Counted from the first letter of the stretch, positions 18,132 through 29,180 are shown. The stretch: 64,000 nucleotides of DNA from Ensifer sp. WSM1721 (GCF_000513895.2 NZ_CP165782.1:248001-312000); one strand, 5' to 3'. Made by a program: numbers and translations. Notes: generated by a model not told the origin, from the letters alone.

Positions 18132-18593
18132 TCACAGCGCCGACACGTCGATCCATTCCGCACCGGTCAGCTCGGCGATGCGCGAGGGGCTGATATGCAC
18201 GGCGGCGTTGGTCGCGCCGGCGGCAGGCACGACGACGTCGAAAGCCTTGAGGGATTCGTCGCAATAGACGCAATGAGGCTTGGCAAGACCGAACGGGCAG
18301 ACTCCACCGACCGGATGCCCCGTCTCCGCCTCGACCTCGTCGAGATCCAGCATGCGCGCCTTGGTGCCGAAACGTGCCTTGTACTTCTTGTTGTCGAGGC
18401 GCGCATCGCCGCGCGTGACGATCAGGATAACGTCGTCTCCGACCCGGAGCGCAAGCGTCTTGGCGATCTGCGCCGGTTCGACGCCATGGCCTTCAGCTGC
18501 GAGCGCCACGGTCGCAGTGCTCTGTTCGAGCTCGACGACGTCGATATCCGGTGCGTGTTGAGAAAAGAACTGTTTGACGGAGGCTAGGCTCAT
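18132..18593 (-). CDS. YbaK/EbsC-type aminoacyl-tRNA deacylase family protein
   Basis: This 153-residue protein is of the YbaK/ProX superfamily, which hydrolyses mischarged aminoacyl-tRNAs such as Cys- or Ala-tRNA-Pro. Family features are AAEGHGVEPAQIAKTLALRV with the conserved Lys, LIVTRGDARLDNKKYKARFG, and GHPVGGVCPFG, the typical glycine loop. The size matches the stand-alone form. It is convergent with the 31-codon gene on the left. The exact tRNA substrate cannot be read from the sequence. Confidence 0.9.
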   Translation of the reverse strand: MSLASVKQFFSQHAPDIDVVELEQSTATVALAAEGHGVEPAQIAKTLALRVGDDVILIVTRGDARLDNKKYKARFGTKARMLDLDEVEAETGHPVGGVCPFGLAKPHCVYCDESLKAFDVVVPAAGATNAAVHISPSRIAELTGAEWIDVSAL

Positions 18594-18684
18594 TTCGGGC
18601 TATCTATGCTCTTGAACGAAAGAGAGGCGTCGACGAAGCGCCGTTTCGGCGGTGTCTGCGAATTGGGGGAGGAAAGCGAATGTC

Positions 18685-18873
18685 TCAGTCGTCGTTCGAG
18701 GCGTCAAGGTCTTCGGGGCGTCGGCCCTCCTGCTGCGGCGGCAGATAGCCGTGGCTGGCGAACCAGTTTTCGAGGATCGTCGATATCGCCTGCTCGCGCG
18801 TCAACGTGCCGGGGTGATCGCTGATATAGGTTTGCAGTGCCGCTTCGATCTTCTCGGCATAGAACTCGGTCAT
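18685..18873 (-). CDS. Small conserved-type hypothetical protein, 62 aa
   Basis: A 62-residue acidic soluble protein beginning MTEFYAEKIEAALQTYISDH, with a likely three-helix arrangement (TREQAISTILENWFASHGYL) and a disordered, charged C-terminus. A good GGAGGAAAAG lies immediately upstream on the minus strand. I think it is a small protein conserved among rhizobia, but I cannot name a family or function. It is 91 bases upstream of the deacylase gene in the same direction. Confidence 0.6.
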   Translation of the reverse strand: MTEFYAEKIEAALQTYISDHPGTLTREQAISTILENWFASHGYLPPQQEGRRPEDLDASNDD

Positions 18874-19041
18874 CTTTTCCTCCGCTTTCTCATTGTGCGG
18901 CGACCACGACTGGAGCGTGTCGCTCCCGCGTCCGCGTCTGATCTGTCGGACGGAGGTCGCCGTAGCGGTTGTTATCGCTGAATGATCTTGTCCTCAAACC
19001 GGTTCCGATGGTAGGCGAATCCTTGCTCGGATATCGCCATT

Positions 19042-19296
19042 TCAGGCCTGTTTGACGATGCGGATGAGCGCCAGAAGGATCACGGCACCGATCGTCGCGT
19101 GAATAATTGCCGCCATGATACCGGTGCCGAGGGTGATGCCGATCGCCGGAAAGAGATAGCCGGCAATCAGCGCGCCGATGATGCCGACGACGATGTTGCC
19201 GATCAGGCCGAATCCGAAGCCGCTAACGATGAGGCCGGCGAGCCAGCCGGCAACAGCGCCGACGATCAGCAAAACCAGAATGCTTTCGATACCCAT
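19042..19296 (-). CDS. GlsB/YeaQ/YmgE-type stress membrane protein
   Basis: This 84-residue integral membrane protein has three hydrophobic spans. The glycine-rich pattern (GAVAGWLAGLIVSGFGFGLI, then GNIVVGIIGALIAGYLF) is characteristic of the transglycosylase-associated/YeaQ family induced in stress or stationary phase. The ATG at 19296 is preceded by GAGAGGAAC on the minus strand. The longer open frame to 19524 adds a non-homologous segment, so it is not used. Molecular role unknown. Confidence 0.9.
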   Translation of the reverse strand: MGIESILVLLIVGAVAGWLAGLIVSGFGFGLIGNIVVGIIGALIAGYLFPAIGITLGTGIMAAIIHATIGAVILLALIRIVKQA

Positions 19297-19544
19297 CAAT
19301 GTTCCTCTCGGTTGTACCCAGAGGAAAAAGATAGCCGATGATCTTGGATCAGTAGAGGGCAATTCGATCGCGCGGCGATTTTTCTGCGCAAACGGGATTG
19401 CCCGCCGCGGACCGGCTATAGCTCGGTCTGCTGTCGCTGCGTCATACGGGGCGAACAAAGGCCTGCTCGTCTGAAAGCCGGGAAGATCCCGGGCCGCATC
19501 GACCGGGATCGTGAGTCGGAACACACTATTCTATAGTAGCAGAT

Positions 19545-20837
19545 TCAGACGATGCCGCCGCCACCGCCGCTGACCGCCGGGCGTTCGGAGGCCACCCTGG
19601 CGCGGTAGCCGCTCGCTCGATAGGTGGCGACCGGTGCGATTGCGCCACCGCTTTCGAGCCTCGCCATGGCCAGTATCGGCTCGACGTCGGTGCGGAAGGC
19701 GGCCTTCAGCGTTTCGGAGGCCATCAGCGCGTCGTTATCCTGCTGATAGGCCTCGAGCGCTCGCCGGTCGACGAGGAGCGCCTGGGCATAGGCGCGGCTC
19801 ACCTCCATCGCACTCGTCATCAGGCTCTCGATCGGGTCTGTCACATTGTGGCTCTGGTCGAGCATATGCGCCGGCTTGAAGCCTTCCGCGGCCCGTGTCT
19901 CGGCATCGACGAGCTCGTTGAAGACGAGGAACAGGCGGTGGGGGTCGATGGAACCCGTATCGAGGTCGTCGTCGCCATATTTCGAATCGTTGAAGTGGAA
20001 GCCGCCGAGCTTCCTGAACTGGATCAGCCGGGCGACGATCATCTCGATGTTGACGTTCGGGGCATGATGGCCGAGGTCCACGAGGCAAAACGCCTTGGGC
20101 CCAAGCTCTTGTGCGATCAGGTAGTTGGTCCCCCAGTCCTGCACGACCGTCGAATAGAAAGCCGGCTCGTACATCTTGTGTTCGGTGAAGACGCGCCAGT
20201 CATCGGGAAGTGCGGCATAAACCTGTTTCATCGAGTCGAGGTAACGCTCGAAGGCGCGGGTGAAGTTGCTCTGCCCAGGAAAATTGGAGCCGTCGCCGAT
20301 CCACACCGTCAGCGCTCTCGAACCGAGCGCCTTGCCGATTTCGATACATTCGAGATTGTGCTCCACGGCCTGCCGGCGCGTGGCAGCATCGGTATGGCTG
20401 AGCGAGCCGAACTTGTAGGAGTGGGCCTGGCCGGGCGCGTCTGAGAAGGTGTTGGAGTTCATCGCGTCGAAGCCCAAGCTGAGCGACATTCCCTTCTCCT
20501 TCAGCGCCTTGAGATCGGAAACGTTGTCCCACGGGATGTGCAACGAAACCTTCGGTGTCGCCCGCGTCAATTGCTGGATGACGCCGCAGTCCTCTAGCTT
20601 GTCGAAGATATTGCGCGGCTCGCCCGGGCCGGGGAAGCGAGCGAAGCGCGTACCGCCCGTGCCGACGCCCCAGGAGGGAACGGCGACGCCATAGGCGGCA
20701 ACCTTGTTCTTGATCGCATCGATGTCGATGCCGCGGCCCGAGAGCCGCTCGCCGAGACTGTCGTAGTCGCGCTTGAGCGCTGGCTCGCGGCTTGCGTTCT
20801 CGGCATTCAGAACGGACGTGCTGATCATCTCTGTCAT
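19545..20837 (-). CDS. rhaI: L-rhamnose isomerase
   Basis: This 430-residue TIM-barrel isomerase converts L-rhamnose to L-rhamnulose, the first catabolic step. Segments VSLHIPWDN, FTEHKMYEPAFYSTVVQDWG, LVDLGHHAPNVNIE and GGFHFNDSKYGDDDLDTGS contain the metal and substrate residues of the family. It is the RhaI type found in rhizobia and Pseudomonas stutzeri rather than E. coli RhaA. GGAGGCAAATC precedes the ATG at 20837. It is the second gene of a leftward unit with rhaD, 14 bases apart. The C-terminus ends in a glycine run. Confidence 0.95.
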   Translation of the reverse strand: MTEMISTSVLNAENASREPALKRDYDSLGERLSGRGIDIDAIKNKVAAYGVAVPSWGVGTGGTRFARFPGPGEPRNIFDKLEDCGVIQQLTRATPKVSLHIPWDNVSDLKALKEKGMSLSLGFDAMNSNTFSDAPGQAHSYKFGSLSHTDAATRRQAVEHNLECIEIGKALGSRALTVWIGDGSNFPGQSNFTRAFERYLDSMKQVYAALPDDWRVFTEHKMYEPAFYSTVVQDWGTNYLIAQELGPKAFCLVDLGHHAPNVNIEMIVARLIQFRKLGGFHFNDSKYGDDDLDTGSIDPHRLFLVFNELVDAETRAAEGFKPAHMLDQSHNVTDPIESLMTSAMEVSRAYAQALLVDRRALEAYQQDNDALMASETLKAAFRTDVEPILAMARLESGGAIAPVATYRASGYRARVASERPAVSGGGGGIV

Positions 20838-20851
20838 GATTTGCCTCCGAC

Positions 20852-22951
20852 TCAGCGGGTGAAGGACTGGGCATTGCCCGCGTCGACATTGATGATGTTG
20901 CCGGTCGATTTCGCCGACATGTCGGAAGCGAGGAAGTAAATGGCCTCTGCGATGTCCTCTGGGAAGACGCTGCGCTTCAGCATCGACCGCTCGCGGTAAT
21001 GCGCCTCCAGCTCGTCGACCTCCATCTTGTAGGCGGCTGCGCGCTGTTCCTTCCATTCGCCGGTCCAGATCTTGGAACCGCGCAGCACCGCATCGGGGTT
21101 GACGACATTGACGCGGATCTGCGCCGCCGCGCCTTCGAGTGCCAGGCACCGGGCAAGGTGGATCTCGGCGGCCTTGGCGGTGCAATAGGCGGACGCGCCG
21201 GGCGAGGCGGCAAGGCCGTTCTTCGAGGCGACGAAGACGATATTGCCTCCCGCCCTCTGATTGCGGAAGATGCGGAAGGCTTCGCGCGACACCAGGAAAT
21301 AGCCGGTTGCGAGGATGTCCATGTTCTTGTTCCAGAGCGCCAGCGTTGTGTCCTCGACCGCCGCCGACGAGGCGAGGCCGGCATTGGAGACGAGGATGTC
21401 GAGGCCGCCGAAGGCGAGAAGCGCGTCGCCGAAGCCCGATTCGACCGCCGCTTCGCTCGTCACGTTCATATTGACGGAACGGACGAAGTCCTTGCCGTAA
21501 CGCCCGGCAAGCTCGATTTGCGCTGCTTCGAGAGCCGCTTCATCGATGTCGGCGAGCACGACGCAGGCGCCTTCCTGCATCAGCCGGTTGGCCGTCGCCT
21601 TACCGATGCCACCGGCGCCGCCGGTGACGAGCGCGATACGCCCGGCGAGGCTCTTCGGTTTCGGCATGCGCTGGAGTTTCGCTTCCTCCAGCAGCCAGTA
21701 TTCGATGTCGAAGGCTTCCTGCTCGGGCAGGCCGACATAGGTCGACACGCCGGAAGCGCCGCGCATCACGTTGATGGCGTTGACGTAGAACTCGCCGGAA
21801 ATGCGCGCCGTCGCCTTGTCCTTGGCGAAGGTGATCATGCCGACGCCCGGCACGAGATAGACGACGGCGTTCGGATCGCGCATCGCCGGGCTGTCGACAC
21901 GCTTGCAGCGCTCGTAATAGGCGGCGTAGTCGGCGCGGTAGGCGGCCACCGCCTCGGGCAGGCCGGCAAGGGTCTTTTCAATGTCCGGCTTCGCCGGGTC
22001 GAAATCGATCACCAGAGGCCGGATTTTCGTTCTGAGGAAGTGGTCGGGGCAGCTCGTGCCGAGCGCCGCCAGCGGCTCCAGATTGGTGGAGGTCACGAAG
22101 TCGAGCACCGCCTGGCTGTCGTCGAAGTGGCCGACTTTATTCTCTTCGGCGCTGATCATGCCGCGGATCACCGGCATCAGCTTCTTGGCGACGGCTGCGC
22201 GCTCGGCGGGGGCAAGCGTCGGTTTCGCCTGCCCACCGAAGGCCGGGGGCGCATTTTCAGCCTCGAACCAGGCGATGGCCCGGTTGATGATCCCGATCGT
22301 CGTCTCGTAGGCTTCTTTCGCCGTGTCGCCCCAGGTGAAGAGGCCGTGGCTTTCGAGCACCACGCCGCGCGCGCTGGGGTTTTCGAGGCAGAACTTCTCG
22401 AGCCAGAGGCCGAGCTCGTAGCCCGGACGCTTCCACGGCAGCCAGCCTATCTCGTTGCCGAAGATCTTCTGCGTCAATTCCTTGCTGTTCTTGGAGGCGG
22501 CGATGGCGATGATCGCGTCCGGATGCATGTGGTCGACGTGCGCCTTCGGCACATAGGCGTGCAGCGGCGTGTCGATCGAGGCGGCGCGCGGATTGAGATT
22601 GAAGGTGCAATGCAGCAGGTAGCCGACCATCTCGTCTTCGAATTCGACGCCGCGATAGATGCCTTTGAGCGCCCGGAGCTTGTCCATATAGAGGGTCGCG
22701 AAGCCGTCCATCTTGATCGTGCCGACGTCGCCGCCCGAGCCCTTGACCCAGAGGACCTCGACCATCTCGCCGGTGAGCGGGTCCTTCTCCATGACTTTGG
22801 CGGAGGTATTGCCCCCGCCGTAATTGGTGATGCGCTTGTCCGAACCGAGAAGATTCGAGCGGTAGAGAAGCTTCTCCGGCTCGGTCATGCCTGCCGCCTT
22901 GCCCTCGTCCCAGAGATTGGTCAGGCGTGCGCCCTGTTGCTTGTCGAGCAT
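20852..22951 (-). CDS. rhaD: Fused rhamnulose-1-phosphate aldolase / short-chain dehydrogenase
   Basis: This protein of about 699 residues joins two enzymes. The N-terminal class II aldolase domain (roughly residues 1-400) has GSGGDVGTIKMDGFATLYMD, VDHMHPDAIIAI and LESHGLFTWGDT, with metal-binding histidines; it should split rhamnulose-1-phosphate into dihydroxyacetone phosphate and lactaldehyde. The C-terminal short-chain dehydrogenase domain (about 435-699) has the nucleotide loop TGGAGGIG and the active-site YCTAK, and probably oxidises lactaldehyde. Two starts are possible; ATG 22951 has the better spacing to GGAGG than 22957. It is divergent from rhaR, which probably controls it. Confidence 0.92.
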   Translation of the reverse strand: MLDKQQGARLTNLWDEGKAAGMTEPEKLLYRSNLLGSDKRITNYGGGNTSAKVMEKDPLTGEMVEVLWVKGSGGDVGTIKMDGFATLYMDKLRALKGIYRGVEFEDEMVGYLLHCTFNLNPRAASIDTPLHAYVPKAHVDHMHPDAIIAIAASKNSKELTQKIFGNEIGWLPWKRPGYELGLWLEKFCLENPSARGVVLESHGLFTWGDTAKEAYETTIGIINRAIAWFEAENAPPAFGGQAKPTLAPAERAAVAKKLMPVIRGMISAEENKVGHFDDSQAVLDFVTSTNLEPLAALGTSCPDHFLRTKIRPLVIDFDPAKPDIEKTLAGLPEAVAAYRADYAAYYERCKRVDSPAMRDPNAVVYLVPGVGMITFAKDKATARISGEFYVNAINVMRGASGVSTYVGLPEQEAFDIEYWLLEEAKLQRMPKPKSLAGRIALVTGGAGGIGKATANRLMQEGACVVLADIDEAALEAAQIELAGRYGKDFVRSVNMNVTSEAAVESGFGDALLAFGGLDILVSNAGLASSAAVEDTTLALWNKNMDILATGYFLVSREAFRIFRNQRAGGNIVFVASKNGLAASPGASAYCTAKAAEIHLARCLALEGAAAQIRVNVVNPDAVLRGSKIWTGEWKEQRAAAYKMEVDELEAHYRERSMLKRSVFPEDIAEAIYFLASDMSAKSTGNIINVDAGNAQSFTR

Positions 22952-23040
22952 CTTCATTCCTCCCGGGTCAGCTGGCCGCGGCGCACAGGACCGCGGCGAT
23001 ATCGTTGCACTCAGATCACACGGTGAATGCATGGATGTCA

Positions 23041-23110
23041 ATCAAAAACGATCAAAAACGCGCATATTGCGTCGCACAATGAAAAAATATGATTGATCAT
23101 GATTGACAAT
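23041..23110. promoter_or_regulatory. Tandem 10-mers in rhaD-rhaR divergent promoter
   Basis: ATCAAAAACG occurs twice in perfect tandem (23041-23060). GATTGATCAT and GATTGACAAT follow in tandem at 23091-23110. Ten-base spacing places repeats on one face of the helix. DeoR-type repressors often bind repeats rich in such motifs, so this is a candidate RhaR operator (inference). Confidence 0.5.
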
Positions 23111-23151
23111 GCTCGGGACTGGTGGAAGCATGCACGACATCGGAGGAGCGC

Positions 23152-23973
23152 ATGCACGAGAAAGAAAGACATAGGATCATCCTGTCGGCGGTGCAGGAAA
23201 AGCCGGTCGTGACCGTGCCTGAGCTCGTGGACCTGACCGGCAGCTCGGAGGCGACGATCCGCCGCGACATCGCCGCGCTGCATGTGCAGAAGCGCCTGCG
23301 GCGGGTGCGCGGCGGCGCCGAAGCCATCAATCCGCCGCAGTTCGTCGGCCTCGCCGGCCGCCCCTTCAGCGTCAACGAGGGGCTGCATGCACGTGAGAAG
23401 CAGGCGATCGCCCGCGAGGCGGTGGCACTTTGCCAGGACGGCGAGCCGATCATCATCAATGGCGGCACGACGACCTTCCAGATGGTGCATTTTCTGGCGA
23501 ACCGAAGGATGCAGGTCTTCACCAATTCCTTTCCGATCGCCGAGCACCTGCTCAAGCACTCGAAGAATACGGTGATGCTCTCGGGCGGCACGATCTATCG
23601 CGAGCAGAACATCATTCTCAGCCCCTTCGACAACGACGTGACGCGCAACTTCTATGCGCGGCGCATGTTCATGGGTGCGCAGGGGCTCGGACCACTCGGC
23701 TTGATGGAGGCCGATCCGCTCCTGATCCAGGCCGAGCAGAAGCTGATCGACCAGGCCGACGAACTGGTGGTGCTCGTCGATTCCTCGAAATTTCACAGGC
23801 GCTCGAGTCTCATTCTCTGCGGCTTGAAGCGCATTGCCACCGTGATCACCGATACGGGCATCGAGGACAGACATGCCTCGATGCTCGAAAATGCCGGCGT
23901 CAGCCTGATCATCGCCAATGCGAAGGCGGCGAGCGACGCCGAAACTGCTTCAACATCCGCCGGAGGCGGATGA
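23152..23973 (+). CDS. rhaR: DeoR-family rhamnose regulator
   Basis: This 273-residue regulator has an N-terminal DeoR winged helix (residues 1-60: ILSAVQEKPVVTVPELVDLT, then GSSEATIRRDIAALH) and a C-terminal sugar-phosphate sensing domain with GGTTTFQMVHFL and VLVDSSKFHRRSSLILCGL. DeoR members are usually relieved by a phosphorylated sugar intermediate, here likely rhamnulose-1-phosphate or similar (inference). GGAGGAG lies just before the ATG at 23152; the GTG at 23122 is less likely. It heads the rightward transport operon and is divergent from rhaD. Confidence 0.92.
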   Translation: MHEKERHRIILSAVQEKPVVTVPELVDLTGSSEATIRRDIAALHVQKRLRRVRGGAEAINPPQFVGLAGRPFSVNEGLHAREKQAIAREAVALCQDGEPIIINGGTTTFQMVHFLANRRMQVFTNSFPIAEHLLKHSKNTVMLSGGTIYREQNIILSPFDNDVTRNFYARRMFMGAQGLGPLGLMEADPLLIQAEQKLIDQADELVVLVDSSKFHRRSSLILCGLKRIATVITDTGIEDRHASMLENAGVSLIIANAKAASDAETASTSAGGG

Positions 23974-24075
23974 GGAGAGGGGGAACGGCCTCCCCGGCGA
24001 AGCCCAGGGAAGGTCTCCAGAGTTGTCGGGCCGGACGCATCCATTCCGAATGCGGGCCCAAGGGAGGAGAAAGTG

Positions 24076-25065
24076 ATGAAGATCCTGAAATCATTGATGG
24101 TCACGGCCGCCGTTGCGGTCGCGTTGATGGCCAATGCCGCTCATGCGGAGACGAAGAAGATCGCGCTCGTCGTCAAGGCGCTCGGCATCGGCTTCTTCGA
24201 GGCCGCCAACAAGGGCGCCCAGGAAGCCGCCAAGGAATTGGGCGACGTCGAGGTCATCTATACCGGCCCGACCTCGACGACGGCGGAAGGTCAGATCGAG
24301 GTGATCAACTCGCTGATCGCCCAGAAGGTGGATGCGATCGCGGTTTCGGCCAATGACACCGACGCGCTCGTGCCGGCGCTGAAGAAGGCGATGGACCGCG
24401 GCATCAAGGTCATTTCTTGGGATTCGGGTGTGGCCAAGGAAGGCCGGATGATGCACCTCAATCCCTCGTCGAACGCGCTGATCGGCAACATGATCATCAA
24501 GCTTGCCGCCGACCATCTGCCGGAAGGCGGCGACGTCGCCGTGCTCTCGGCATCGGCAACCGCCACCAACCAGAACACCTGGATCGCCGAGATGAAGAAG
24601 GTCCAGGGCAACTACAAGGGCATCAATGTCGTGACGACCGTCTATGGCGATGACCTTGCCGACAAGTCCTATCGCGAGACGCAAGGCCTCATCCAGTCCT
24701 ATCCGAACCTGAAGGCGATCATCGCTCCGACCTCGGTCGGCATCGTCGCCGCGGCGCAGGCCGTCACCGACGCCGGCAAGATCGGCCAGATCAACGTCAC
24801 CGGCCTCGGCCTGCCGTCCGAAATGGCCGGCCACGTTAAGTCCGGCGCCTCGAAGTCCTTCGCCATCTGGAACCCGATCGACCTCGGCTATTCGGCAACG
24901 ATGATCGCCTATGACCTCATCGGCGGCGCGGAAGCGAAGCCCGGCGCGGAACTGAAGATGGGCCGCATGGGCACGGTCAAGCTCGACGAAAACAATGAAG
25001 GCGCTATGGCCGACCCGTTCGTCTATGATGCCAAGAACGTCGAGGAATTCGCGAAGATCTTCTGA
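24076..25065 (+). CDS. rhaS: Rhamnose ABC transporter, periplasmic binding protein
   Basis: This 329-residue protein starts with a Sec signal (residues 1-24, ending NAAHA). The sugar-binding domain follows, with KKIALVVKALGIGFFEAANK and SVGIVAAAQAVTDAGKIG, typical of pentose/rhamnose-type binding proteins (periplasmic binding protein type I fold). It captures rhamnose for the RhaT-RhaP-RhaQ transporter. GGGAGGAGAAA precedes the start. It lies 102 bases after rhaR and is separated from rhaT by a GC-rich repeat that may stabilise its mRNA. Confidence 0.94.
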   Translation: MKILKSLMVTAAVAVALMANAAHAETKKIALVVKALGIGFFEAANKGAQEAAKELGDVEVIYTGPTSTTAEGQIEVINSLIAQKVDAIAVSANDTDALVPALKKAMDRGIKVISWDSGVAKEGRMMHLNPSSNALIGNMIIKLAADHLPEGGDVAVLSASATATNQNTWIAEMKKVQGNYKGINVVTTVYGDDLADKSYRETQGLIQSYPNLKAIIAPTSVGIVAAAQAVTDAGKIGQINVTGLGLPSEMAGHVKSGASKSFAIWNPIDLGYSATMIAYDLIGGAEAKPGAELKMGRMGTVKLDENNEGAMADPFVYDAKNVEEFAKIF

Positions 25066-25082
25066 TCTGAGGGGATGAGGGG

Positions 25083-25262
25083 TGTTGCGCCCCTCATCCG
25101 GCCTGCCGGCCACCTTCTCCCCGCAGGCGGGGAGAAGGGAACAGCCGGCGACGCCTCGCCCCTTATTGACGCTAGCGGAAACCGCGGGCTCCGAAGGGGT
25201 CCCTCTCCCCGCGAGCGGGGAGCGAGTTGGTCCTCGGGTTAAACCCGAGGAGAGGGGCAGCC
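25083..25262. repeat. GC-rich mosaic palindromic repeat (ABC-type)
   Basis: CTTCTCCCCGC...GCGGGGAGAAG near 25110-25137, then CTCTCCCCGC...GCGGGGAG and CCTCGGGTTAAACCCGAGG (about 25232-25250) form three consecutive hairpins. A related copy is at 43966-44082. These resemble the A/B/C intergenic repeats known in rhizobial genomes. Confidence 0.75.
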
Positions 25263-25354
25263 GCGCCGTGAGAGCCTCATGAACGACCGCCGCCCGATTG
25301 AAACGACTGAAATTGGTGGACTCTCTCTTGTTGCAGGATAAAACCACATCGCGG

Positions 25355-26862
<1,508 letters not shown>

Positions 26863-26866
<4 letters not shown>

Positions 26867-27843
26867 TGGCAAAGCTCCTCAAGAATCGCGAAATCCTGCT
26901 CGTTGCGGCGATCGCCGTGCTCGTCGCCTTGATCGCGCTGCGCTTTCCCGCCTTCGTGGCGCCGGCAAACCTCGCCCGCGTCTACAACGACACCTCCATC
27001 CTTATCATCCTGGCGCTCGGGCAGATGGCCGTGATCCTCACCCGATGCATCGATCTGTCGATGGCGGCGAATCTCGCGCTCTGCGGCATGGTCGCGGCCA
27101 TGCTGAACAGCGCCGTTCCCGGCCTGCCGGTTCCGCTCGTCATCATCGCCGCCATGGCACTCGGCGGCGTGCTGGGCACGATCAACGGAACGCTCGTCTG
27201 GAAGCTCAACATCCCGCCGATCGTCGTCACCCTCGGGACGCTGACGATCTATCGTGGCCTGATCTTCCTCCTGACGGACGGCAAGTGGATCAACGCGCAT
27301 GAGATGAGCGACGCGTTCAAGGCTCTGCCGCGGCTGGATCTTGCCGGCATGCCGGTACTCTCCTGGGTGTCGCTCGCGATGATCGTGCTTATGTTCGTTG
27401 TCATGGGCCGCACGCCGCTCGGCCGCGCCTTCTATGCCGTCGGCGGCAATCCGCATGCTGCCGTTTACACCGGCATCGATGTCGGCCGCACGCGCTTCTT
27501 CGCCTATTGGCTGTCGGGCACCCTTGCGGGGCTTTCGGGCTATCTCTGGGTTTCACGCTATGCGGTCGCCTATGTGGACATCGCCGCCGGCTTCGAGCTC
27601 GACATTATCGCTGCCTGCGTCATCGGTGGCATCTCGATCGCGGGCGGCATCGGCTCGGTGCCGGGAGCCGTGCTCGGCGCGCTGTTCCTCGGCGTGATCA
27701 AGAACGCTCTGCCGGTCATCAACATCTCACCCTTCGCGCAGATGGCGATTTCCGGGACGGTCATCATCATCGCCGTTGCCGTCAACGCCCGCGCCGAGCG
27801 CCGCAAGGGCAGGGTCATTCTCAAGAAAGCGGAGGCTGTCTGA
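26863..27843 (+). CDS. rhaP: Rhamnose ABC transporter, permease 1
   Basis: This 326-residue integral membrane permease has about eight to ten hydrophobic spans and the CUT2 signature around GGISIAGGIGSVPGAVLGAL. It includes ILTRCIDLSMAANLALCGM near the N-terminal third. It is one half of the channel, with RhaQ. It overlaps both rhaT (4 bases) and rhaQ (1 base), which indicates a single translationally coupled operon. Confidence 0.93.
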
Positions 27844-28847
27844 TGGCGGACGCCCAAATCTCCCCCCGCAACGTCCCCGATCGTCTTGAGGGGCGTGGCG
27901 CGCGCCTCCTCAAAAGCTGGGAGTCGCTGCTCATCGTCGTGGCGGCCGCCATCTTCCTCGGCAATTCGCTCGCCTCGCCCTATTTCCTCGATCCGTGGAA
28001 TCTCTCCGACGCCACCTTCAACTTCACCGAAAAGGCGATGATCGCCTTCGCCATGGCGCTGGTGATCATTTCCGGCGAGATCGACCTCTCGGTCGCATCG
28101 ATCATTGCGCTTGTCTCGACCGCCATGGGCTATGCCGTCCAACTCGGCTTCGACACGCCGGCGATCGTCGCGATCGGCCTCGGCGTCGGGCTCATTTGCG
28201 GCCTCGTCAACGGGCTCCTGATTACCGGCCTCGGACTGCCGTCGATCGTGGTGACGATCGGCACCATGAGCCTGTTTCGCGGCCTCTCCTTTATCGTCCT
28301 CGGCGACCAAGCCTTCACCGGCTATCCGGAAAGCTTCGCCTGGTTCGGCCAAGGCTATGTCTGGTGGGTCTTCTCCTTAGAGTTCACGCTCTTCGTTCTG
28401 CTCGCCGTCGTCTACGGCGTGCTCCTGCACAAGACGAATTTCGGCCGCGCCGTCTATGCCATCGGCAACAACCAGACGGCAGCACTGTTCTCCGGCGTCC
28501 GCGTGGCGCGGGTGAAATTCACGCTGTTCCTGCTTACCGGCTTGATGGCGGGGCTTGCCTCGATCTGCCTCACCTCGCGTCTCGGCTCCACCCGTCCCTC
28601 GATCGCGCTCGGCTGGGAACTCGAAGTCGTGACGATGGTGGTGCTCGGCGGTGTCAACATTCTCGGCGGTTCGGGCACGATACCGGGTGTCGTGCTGGCG
28701 GCGCTGATCATGGGTATGGTCACCTTCGGCTTCGGCCTCTTGAACGTGCCCGGCATCGTCATGTCGATCTTTATCGGCCTGCTCCTGATCTCGGTCATCG
28801 CCTTGCCGATCCTCTGGCAGCGCGCCCGTCGCCGTCTTGCGCATTGA
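27843..28847 (+). CDS. rhaQ: Rhamnose ABC transporter, permease 2
   Basis: This 334-residue permease is homologous to RhaP, with multiple membrane spans, [16 protein letters not shown] and [20 protein letters not shown] as its CUT2-family segments. It begins at the ATG overlapping the rhaP stop. The start at [10 protein letters not shown] precedes the first hydrophobic span by about 30 residues. It forms the membrane pore with RhaP. Confidence 0.93.
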   Translation: MADAQISPRNVPDRLEGRGARLLKSWESLLIVVAAAIFLGNSLASPYFLDPWNLSDATFNFTEKAMIAFAMALVIISGEIDLSVASIIALVSTAMGYAVQLGFDTPAIVAIGLGVGLICGLVNGLLITGLGLPSIVVTIGTMSLFRGLSFIVLGDQAFTGYPESFAWFGQGYVWWVFSLEFTLFVLLAVVYGVLLHKTNFGRAVYAIGNNQTAALFSGVRVARVKFTLFLLTGLMAGLASICLTSRLGSTRPSIALGWELEVVTMVVLGGVNILGGSGTIPGVVLAALIMGMVTFGFGLLNVPGIVMSIFIGLLLISVIALPILWQRARRRLAH

Positions 28848-28858
28848 GGTCTGATCCC

Positions 28859-29173
28859 ATGGAAAAATACGCTTTCCGCATGCGGCTCAATCCGGGAATG
28901 GCCGAGGAGTATAACGCGCGCCACGACGCGATCTGGCCCGAGCTGGTCGCACTCCTGAGGGACGCCGGCATCTCCGACTATTCGATCCATCTCGACGAAG
29001 AAACCAACCTGCTCTTCGGTGTTCTCTGGCGGACCGACGATCACAAGATGGCCGACCTGCCATCACATCCGGTGATGCAGAAATGGTGGGCCTACATGGC
29101 CGACATCATGGAAACCCGCGCGGATAACGAGCCGGTCGCGGTGCCGCTCAAAACCGTCTTCCACCTGAGCTGA
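28859..29173 (+). CDS. rhaU: L-rhamnose mutarotase
   Basis: This 104-residue protein interconverts alpha and beta anomers of L-rhamnose, supplying the isomerase. The sequence [20 protein letters not shown], followed by RHDAIWPEL and [17 protein letters not shown], matches RhaM/RhaU with its conserved histidine. The length equals that of E. coli RhaM. It lies 11 bases after rhaQ and 7 before rhaK, in one operon. In Rhizobium leguminosarum the homologue is needed for rhamnose growth, as I recall. Confidence 0.94.
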   Translation: MEKYAFRMRLNPGMAEEYNARHDAIWPELVALLRDAGISDYSIHLDEETNLLFGVLWRTDDHKMADLPSHPVMQKWWAYMADIMETRADNEPVAVPLKTVFHLS

Positions 29174-29180
29174 TCGGGCC

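Noticed and set aside
20999..23026. 675-codon plus-strand frame opposite rhaD
   Set aside because: Antisense shadow; composition is Arg, Gly and His rich and the aldolase-dehydrogenase motifs are clear on the other strand.
23041..23110. CRISPR-like short repeats
   Set aside because: Only 10-base tandem repeats with no spacers of uniform length and no cas genes; a promoter operator is far more likely.
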